This document shows positions 1 to 5,315 of a stretch of DNA of 16,787 nt, piece by piece; the first letter of the stretch is position 1, and each line of letters opens with the position of its first letter. The notes under the pieces were generated by a model. The model was not told the DNA's origin, did not search any database, and saw only the letters and a program-made list of their open reading frames with translations. Both the position numbers and the translations under genes were made by a program. The stretch spans positions 14,791-31,577 of the forward strand of contig PMZS01000051.1 of NCBI GenBank assembly GCA_003170115.1, read 5' to 3'. This DNA comes from Spirochaetaceae bacterium (GTDB taxonomy: Bacteria; Spirochaetota; Spirochaetia; SZUA-6; Fen-1364).

Positions 1-1
1 C

Positions 2-958
2 GACAGGGCGGACGCGGTGAACGCGGCGGATGCCGCGGCGATATTTCCCGGCCCCGCCGGCAGGTTTTCGTTCTGGGACATCGTCGACCATGCCCGGGGC
101 GGTCCGTCGGGGCTCCGGGAGTCTTCCGCGGTCGCGGCCCGGCTGTGGGAGCTCGCGTGGAAGGGCGCCATCACCAGCGATTCCTTCGCGACGGTGCGGC
201 GGGGAATCGCCGGCGGGTTCAGCGCTGAAGAGCCTTCCCGGGAGGGAGCGCGGAGAGGCCGGAGCTTCGACCGGTGGTCGGCGGCGCGGCCCGGCTCCGG
301 CTACTGGTTCCAGGTTCAGCCCTGGGGACGCGAGGAGGGGGACGCGCTGGACAAGGAAGAGCTGACGCGTGACCGCATCCGCCAGGCACTGAAGCGTTAC
401 GGCGTGGTATTCCGCGAAATCCTTGAGTACGAGCTTCCGCCCCTGCGGTGGTCGCGGATGTTTCGCAGTCTCCGCCTCATGGAGTTTTCGGGGGAAGTGG
501 TGACCGGCAGATTCTTCGAAGGCATCCGCGGCCTTCAATTCGCGCTTCCGGCGGCGCTGGAAGCGCTCGCCGCGGAGCCAGCGTCAGAGGATGCGGTGTG
601 GTGGCTGAACGCCGCGGATCCTGCAAGCCTCTGCGGCGTGGACCTGCCCTCGCTGAAAGGACTGCTCCCGTCCCGGCTCTCCTCGACGCATGTCGTGTTC
701 CACGGCGGCTCGGTCGTGCTGGTCTCCCGGCGAAAGGGACGGGAGCTGGAATTGCGCGTGCCTCCGGATGCCCCGCGCTTCGCGGAGTACCTGTCCTTTT
801 TGAAGATCCTGACGGGAAGGGATGCGCGCCCCATGAGCGCCGTCCACGTGGAGACGATCAACGGCGAGCCGGCCCCCTCCAGCCCCTACAAGAACCGGCT
901 GATCGAGGCAGGCTTTGTCGAGGACTACCGCCGCCTTACTTTCGCGGCGCGTCCGTAG
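2..958 (+). CDS. lhr: Lhr-family large ATP-dependent helicase, C-terminal part (5' end outside window)
   Basis: About 318 residues are visible and the frame is open to the left edge, so this is the 3' end of a much longer gene; the GTG at 17 is not taken as a start. The ATPase core (Walker A, DEAH) lies upstream and is not seen. Lhr proteins are 3'-to-5' superfamily 2 DNA-RNA helicases linked to DNA repair. The assignment rests on the Lhr C-terminal region: a winged-helix-like stretch with LWELAWKGAITSDSF near the start, then RYGVVFREIL, then GRFFEGIRGLQFALP, then the ADPASLCGVDLP segment, and a terminal block with VETINGEPAPSSPYKNRL and LIEAGF. The stop (TAG 956-958) overlaps the 3' end of the convergent secreted-protein gene by 23 bp. 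No terminator was noticed in that overlap. The family call is firm; orthology to a characterised Lhr is inferred. Confidence 0.85.
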   Translation, partial: DRADAVNAADAAAIFPGPAGRFSFWDIVDHARGGPSGLRESSAVAARLWELAWKGAITSDSFATVRRGIAGGFSAEEPSREGARRGRSFDRWSAARPGSGYWFQVQPWGREEGDALDKEELTRDRIRQALKRYGVVFREILEYELPPLRWSRMFRSLRLMEFSGEVVTGRFFEGIRGLQFALPAALEALAAEPASEDAVWWLNAADPASLCGVDLPSLKGLLPSRLSSTHVVFHGGSVVLVSRRKGRELELRVPPDAPRFAEYLSFLKILTGRDARPMSAVHVETINGEPAPSSPYKNRLIEAGFVEDYRRLTFAARP

Positions 959-1793
959 GGGACTTCGTGATGATCAGCGGGAAGGAGATCACCTTTTCCC
1001 CGTCAAGGAAAACGACCGCGGTATAAGTACCCGGGGACGGGAAGGCGACGGAATCGAAGGCGTCCGTCGCCACGCTCATCTCTCCATAGGACGCTGAGAG
1101 CGCCGAATGGGGAGACTCGGCGAGATGTTTCCCCTCAGGGTCGAGGATCTGCACGAAGTGATCGAACTCACCATCGCCCGAGAACCAGAGCGTCACGACG
1201 GAGAAGGTGTCCGCGGCGGGAAAGCTTTCGAAGGTGAAGTACTCGAAGATGCCCGAAACATTCGCATCACCCGTATCGTCGACGGTTCCGCTTTCGGCGG
1301 GCACCGAGAGGACAAACGCGGGATTCTCAGGCAGCTCGTCGTCCACGTTCACGTAGAAGCCGTAGCTCGCCGCCGGCTCTCCGTCCAGGGTCACCTCGAT
1401 GGCGTATGCGCCGTTTGATGCAAAGCTCGTGCCGCTGAAGTCATGAGTGCAGAAAGTGACGGGATCCCCGCCGAAATCCAGCTCTTCCGAAGTGTCGGCG
1501 ATTCTGTCGCCCGTGGCTTTCTCCACGATCGTCACGCCGATCGTGTGTGTGCCCATGCCGCTCCATCGGGTGTACAGCTGCAGGTCTTCGGTCACCGGCA
1601 TCGTGTCCGACCAGACGGCGTTGTGCACGCCTTCGAGGACCGTGAGGCCGTCCGAGTCCTCGCTGATGCCCGTCGCGACGGCCATGCCCAGGAACGCGGC
1701 GCCGGGAGCCGCCTGTGCCCAGAGCCCCCTGGAGGCCAGGAGAAGGAGGGTTGAAACGATCGCGGCGAGACCGTGGGTTCGGGGAGAAGTCAT
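936..1793 (-). CDS. secreted protein with two tandem beta-sandwich-like domains, function unknown
   Basis: The product is 285 residues. A signal peptide covers about residues 1-28 (basic N-terminus, LAAIVSTLLLLA core, likely cleavage near WAQA). The mature part looks like an internal duplication: about residues 31-150 and 152-285 share the same landmarks. Each has a long Asp/Gly-rich strand region, then an LYTRWSG or VTLWFSG strand, and each ends with a strand pair of type F(A/P)xxG(A/T)Y followed by V(T/F)LDGE and a hydrophobic last strand. The composition is acidic, with many Thr and Ser, one Cys, no catalytic motif and no lipobox. Its ATG overlaps the TGA of the upstream histidine kinase gene (ATGA), so it is probably translated together with the kinase. 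It could be a ligand-binding or accessory partner of that two-component system, but this is inferred from position. I do not recognise the family with confidence. Confidence 0.8.
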   Translation of the reverse strand: MTSPRTHGLAAIVSTLLLLASRGLWAQAAPGAAFLGMAVATGISEDSDGLTVLEGVHNAVWSDTMPVTEDLQLYTRWSGMGTHTIGVTIVEKATGDRIADTSEELDFGGDPVTFCTHDFSGTSFASNGAYAIEVTLDGEPAASYGFYVNVDDELPENPAFVLSVPAESGTVDDTGDANVSGIFEYFTFESFPAADTFSVVTLWFSGDGEFDHFVQILDPEGKHLAESPHSALSASYGEMSVATDAFDSVAFPSPGTYTAVVFLDGEKVISFPLIITKSPTDAPRK

Positions 1794-3397
1794 ATTCCCT
1801 GCGGGATCTCCAAGGTGAAGATGCTTCCGGTCCCGGGAGTGCTCTGGACGCTCACGTTCCCTCCATGGGCGTTGGCAACGCTGCGCGCAATTGCCAGCCC
1901 GAGCCCGGCGCCATCGCCTGCGCCTTTGCCCCTGTAGAATCGGTCGAATATCAGCGTCAACTCCTCCGGCCTGATCCCGGGGCCGTTGTCCCGGACGGCG
2001 AACCTCACACGGCCGTCACCGGTGGAAAGCTCCACGGACACGGCCCCTCCGGTCCGGACGAACTTGACGGCGTTCGCGACGAGATTTGCGAGGGCGATCT
2101 GGACCCTCTGGCCGTCGCACACGACGACGACCGAGCGATCCGCGTTTCCCGGATCGAGGCTGACGTTCTTCTGCCGGGCCGCGGCCCGGGCACCCGCCAC
2201 GGCGGCTTCGACGATGTCCGCGGCCGCGTGGTGCCCCAGGGTCAAGCCCGCGATTCCCGCGTCAAGCCGCGAGAGGTCCAGGAGGTTCGACGTGATCCAC
2301 TGCAGCCGCGCAAGCTGCCCCTGGCTCTCCCGAAGGAACTCCTGCCGGGCGGCCGGATCGTCCGCGGCGCTTCCCTGCAGGAGCTCGTTGAAAGTCGCCA
2401 GCGCCGTGATGGGCGTGCGCAGCTCATGGGAAGCGTCGGCGACAAACCTCTTGAGGGAGTCACGCTCGGCGCGCAGGTCGCGGAATGATGTCTCGAGGCT
2501 CTCCGCCATGCCGTTGAACTGCCGGGCGAGATCCCCGATCTCGTCCTTTCGGGCGGTGCCCGCCCGGGCGGAAAGGTCGCCGTCCGCCATGCGCCGCGCG
2601 GTCCCCGCAAGGCTGCGCAGCGGGTCCGTGATCGTCCGGCCAATGAGGAACCCCGCGATCACGGCCACCAGGAGGGCGCCGATGCCTGAGAAGAAGATCG
2701 CGTTTCTCATCGGACCGAGAGCCTGCTTGCTGAGGCTGAGGGGGCTGGACATTTCCACCCATCCGAGGGGTGCGTCAGGGGGGCCGACGGGCAGCGTCGT
2801 TGAGAGGACCTGCCGGGCGGGGGGTGCCTCCGTCCCCGGTCCGGGAGCGCCGGGGACATTTTCAAAAACGAATCGCCGGCCCCACGGTGTGGGAACCCGG
2901 CGCGCAAACACGAACGATGTACCCAGGGGGAGATCACGCAGCAGCGGCATCAGTTCTCGAGGCCGCAGCATCCGCGTTCCGCGCGGCCTGCTGGGCATCG
3001 GGATGATGATCGGCAGGGACTCTCCCCGATCCGGCGCTATCTCGCCTCGGAACTCCGAGAGGCCCGAGGGGATGAGCCACAGGAAATCGTCCGGAAGGCC
3101 CGGGTCTCCCGAGTCCGCAATGACCCCTCGATCGGGGTCCAGGATCCGAACGCGTGCGTCACCGAGAAACGCGGAGGTCGAGGCAAGCTCCTCGAGGGCG
3201 ATCCGGCGGACCTGCGGCTCCAGGAAACGCTGCGCGAGATCCGCGATCTCGCGCGCGTTCGCCCTCAGGTACGCGCTCTCCTGCCCCCCGACGTAGCTCT
3301 GCACGATGGACAGCGCGAGGGCTCCCATCAGCGTGACGGACAACAGGATGAGCAATGCGTAGCTGGCCGCAAGTCTCCACCGGATCGATCGGAACAT
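1790..3397 (-). CDS. membrane sensor histidine kinase (HAMP-HisKA-HATPase)
   Basis: The product is 535 residues from the ATG at 3397, which has GGGGAGGA about 9 bases upstream and starts 17 bp after the PDZ gene. A longer in-frame start at 3517 lies inside the PDZ gene and adds only Arg-rich sequence, so it was rejected. Order from this start: transmembrane helix 1 (about 9-33), an extracytoplasmic region of about 200 residues, transmembrane helix 2 (about 232-253), HAMP (about 253-305, with RTITDPLRSL and DEIGDLARQFN), then HisKA with phosphoacceptor His324 in FVADASHELRTPITAL. The ATP-binding domain follows with N-box NLVANAVKF, G1 DNGPGI, F-box IFDRFYRG and G2 GAGLGLAIA. All catalytic boxes look intact. 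The sensor region is Pro/Arg-rich and matches no sensor fold I recognise. The likely partner is the OmpR-type regulator two genes upstream. The stop overlaps the next gene's ATG. Confidence 0.95.
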   Translation of the reverse strand: MFRSIRWRLAASYALLILLSVTLMGALALSIVQSYVGGQESAYLRANAREIADLAQRFLEPQVRRIALEELASTSAFLGDARVRILDPDRGVIADSGDPGLPDDFLWLIPSGLSEFRGEIAPDRGESLPIIIPMPSRPRGTRMLRPRELMPLLRDLPLGTSFVFARRVPTPWGRRFVFENVPGAPGPGTEAPPARQVLSTTLPVGPPDAPLGWVEMSSPLSLSKQALGPMRNAIFFSGIGALLVAVIAGFLIGRTITDPLRSLAGTARRMADGDLSARAGTARKDEIGDLARQFNGMAESLETSFRDLRAERDSLKRFVADASHELRTPITALATFNELLQGSAADDPAARQEFLRESQGQLARLQWITSNLLDLSRLDAGIAGLTLGHHAAADIVEAAVAGARAAARQKNVSLDPGNADRSVVVVCDGQRVQIALANLVANAVKFVRTGGAVSVELSTGDGRVRFAVRDNGPGIRPEELTLIFDRFYRGKGAGDGAGLGLAIARSVANAHGGNVSVQSTPGTGSIFTLEIPQGI

Positions 3398-3414
3398 CCC
3401 GCCGGTTCCTCCCC

Positions 3415-4509
3415 TCAGAGTGTCGGCGCGTTGGCGCCGGCGTCTGAGGGCGGCGTGCGGGGCTGACCGCGCATCCCCGGAGGTCCGAACCCGCCGCTCA
3501 TCGAAACGCCGAGCCATGCCTTGCCCGCGTCATTGGGATTCTGGCCGAGGGTGACGGTGATATCGGTCTGTTTCCCGTCCGCCCTTCGGAACACGGTGAC
3601 GGCGAGTGAGTCACCGGGCTTGTGCTTTCCTACCACCTCGACTACCTGCTGGGGATTTGTGACCGGCGCGCCGTCGACACTCGTGACCACGTCACGCGGC
3701 TCGATGCCGGCCTTCGCGGCCGGGCCGCCCGCCGTCACGTCCACGACGAACGCACCCCTCATCATCCCGGGCCCCCGCGCCCCTGCCGGAACGTACTGCA
3801 CACCGAGGAAGGCTCCGTCCTTGTCCGGCTTCTTTTCCAGGGTCACCTGCACGTCATGCGGCTTCTGCTGACCCCGGGATGTCACCGAGAGAGTGATCGT
3901 GTCCCCGGCCTTCTTCGCCGAGACCAGGTCAGCCAGGGGGTTCCGCATGTCCACGGTGGTTCCGTCCATGGAAAGGATGAGGTCACCCTTTTTCAGGCCG
4001 GCTTTCTCCGCCGGGCTGCCTGCCGCAACGCTCTCCACGAGCACGCCTTCCGCGGGGAACTGCGGGCCGTCGCCGTCGTCACCCCGCATGCCCGGACCAA
4101 AACGTCCGTCGTCGCGCATGCGGAGCGGAAGGACGCCGATCCACGGCCGTCCCTCCTGTGTACCGACCGTCACGGTCAGGGTCTTTTCCGCGTCTCCGTG
4201 GCGGACCTTCAGGGAAAGCGTATCTCCCGCTGCACGGCTCGCGAGAACCTGCCTGAGCTCCGCCGTGTCGTTCACCGCCGCGCCGTTGGCTTGCAGGATG
4301 ATATCCCCGCGCGAGATGCCCGCCTTCTGGGCAGGGCTTCCCGGCTGCACGGCAACGACCAGCACTCCCGCATCGGCCGCGGGAGAGGGGGCGGTGGCCG
4401 CGGCGCTGGTTTCCGCTTTCGGCTGCGCAAACCCCAGGGCGGCCGTCAGGGCCGCGAAGAGGAGTCCCGCAAGCAGGGTGCGGGAAGAGAAATGTTTGCG
4501 ATGCATCAT
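3415..4509 (-). CDS. exported protein with three PDZ domains and no protease domain
   Basis: The product is 364 residues. The start at 4509 (ATGATG) follows GGAGGT at 9 bases. A signal peptide covers about residues 1-28 (TLLAGLLFAALTAALGF, likely cleavage after FAQ). Three PDZ domains follow: about 46-116 (SPAQKAGISRGDIIL), 123-226 (SPAEKAGLKKGDLIL) and 233-322 (GPAAKAGIEPRDVV). PDZ2, PDZ3 and the tail each begin with a W/F-(I/L)-GV turn (residues 123, 234, 332), and each is soon followed by a Gly-Pro-Met-Arg patch (GPGMRG, GPGMMRG, GPPGMRG). The tail therefore resembles the beginning of a fourth unit that stops early. No trypsin-like or S41 catalytic domain is present, so it should bind periplasmic protein termini rather than cut them. 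It lies between the regulator and kinase genes of a two-component system, so a sensing or accessory role is plausible but inferred. Confidence 0.92.
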   Translation of the reverse strand: MMHRKHFSSRTLLAGLLFAALTAALGFAQPKAETSAAATAPSPAADAGVLVVAVQPGSPAQKAGISRGDIILQANGAAVNDTAELRQVLASRAAGDTLSLKVRHGDAEKTLTVTVGTQEGRPWIGVLPLRMRDDGRFGPGMRGDDGDGPQFPAEGVLVESVAAGSPAEKAGLKKGDLILSMDGTTVDMRNPLADLVSAKKAGDTITLSVTSRGQQKPHDVQVTLEKKPDKDGAFLGVQYVPAGARGPGMMRGAFVVDVTAGGPAAKAGIEPRDVVTSVDGAPVTNPQQVVEVVGKHKPGDSLAVTVFRRADGKQTDITVTLGQNPNDAGKAWLGVSMSGGFGPPGMRGQPRTPPSDAGANAPTL

Positions 4510-4568
4510 GTCTGATGTACCTCCGGAAAGAAGCTACGTCACCGGGGTTATCGCTGCTTTACGGTCTG

Positions 4569-4584
4569 GTTAATCTTCATTAAC
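4569..4584. promoter_or_regulatory. perfect GTTAAT-N4-ATTAAC inverted repeat between regulator and PDZ genes, candidate operator
   Basis: The plus strand reads GTTAATCTTCATTAAC: two 6-bp arms that are exact reverse complements around a 4-base centre, with the TTAA cores 10 bp apart, one helical turn. It lies in an AT-rich patch of otherwise GC-rich DNA, in the only sizeable gap (86 bp) of the eleven-gene run, about 60 bp upstream of the PDZ gene start. It could be the binding site of the neighbouring OmpR-type regulator for autoregulation of the PDZ-kinase segment. OmpR-family sites are more often direct repeats, but the 10-bp TTAA spacing also fits that. It could instead be a weak RNA hairpin. 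No clear promoter elements were found beside it. Confidence 0.4.
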
Positions 4585-4595
4585 ACAATGGGATA

Positions 4596-5315
4596 TCACT
4601 CGGGCTTCTGAGTGAATACGTACCCCGTGCCGCGCACGGTGAGCAGCCACCGCGGAGCGGCCGGGTCCTGCTCCAGCTTCTCCCGCAGGTGCCGGACGTG
4701 GACGTCCACCGTGCGCTGGGAGTCCACGCTGCTGTCGTAGCCCCACACGATTTCCAGGAGGCTGTCCCTGCTGAAGACCTGCTCGGCGTGCGTCACGAAG
4801 TGACGGAGCAGGCGGTACTCGGTGGGCGTGAGCATCACGGGATGGCCGCCCCGTTCCACCCGCATGCGCTGGAGGTCGACTGCCACATCTCCGAAGCTCA
4901 GCCGCTCCGCGCCGGACGTGGAAGCAAGATCCCCGTATGCGCGTCGCAGCGCCGCGTGCACGCGGGAGAGAAGCTCGCGGAAGGAAAAAGGCTTGACGAT
5001 GTAGTCGTCGGCGCCCAGCTCGAGACCGAGGACCTTGTCCACCTCCTCGTCCCGCGCGGTCACCATGAGGATGGGAAGCGCCCGGCCCTCTTCCCTCAGC
5101 ACCCTGCAGACGTCGAACCCGCTCATGTCGGGAAGCCGGATGTCGAGGAGCATGAGGTGGGGCGCGGCCTTGCGTGGGCCGCCCCGCGCGAGGTCGATGG
5201 CCTGGGCGCCGCTTCCCGCGACCAGCACGATGAATCCTTCCGCCTTCAGGCCGTACTCCAGGCCACGCGCGACCGACGGCTCGTCCTCGACAACGAGAAT
5301 GGTTTCACCCGGCAT
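4596..5315 (-). CDS. OmpR/PhoB-family DNA-binding response regulator
   Basis: The product is 239 residues from the ATG at 5315 (MPGETILVVEDEP), a typical length for the family. An upstream in-frame extension to 5423 lies inside the preceding gene, is Arg/Pro-rich and was rejected. The receiver domain (1 to about 120) has the acidic pocket E10-D11-E12, phosphoacceptor D58 in LLDIRLPDMSG, the T86 switch residue in MVTA and K108 in VKPF. The C-terminal winged helix (about 135-237) shows LTPTEYRLLRHFV, the WGYDS turn, the recognition helix RTVDVHVRHLREKLE and the closing wing RGTGYVF. It should control transcription when phosphorylated by the kinase encoded two genes downstream. Its start overlaps the end of the preceding exported-peptidase gene by 11 bp and has no clear Shine-Dalgarno sequence, suggesting translational coupling. 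Targets are unknown. Confidence 0.96.
   Translation of the reverse strand: MPGETILVVEDEPSVARGLEYGLKAEGFIVLVAGSGAQAIDLARGGPRKAAPHLMLLDIRLPDMSGFDVCRVLREEGRALPILMVTARDEEVDKVLGLELGADDYIVKPFSFRELLSRVHAALRRAYGDLASTSGAERLSFGDVAVDLQRMRVERGGHPVMLTPTEYRLLRHFVTHAEQVFSRDSLLEIVWGYDSSVDSQRTVDVHVRHLREKLEQDPAAPRWLLTVRGTGYVFTQKPE

Noticed and set aside
3398..3517. 40-codon extension of the histidine kinase
   Set aside because: It overlaps the PDZ gene in another frame. The ATG at 3397 has a strong Shine-Dalgarno sequence and places the first membrane helix near the N-terminus.
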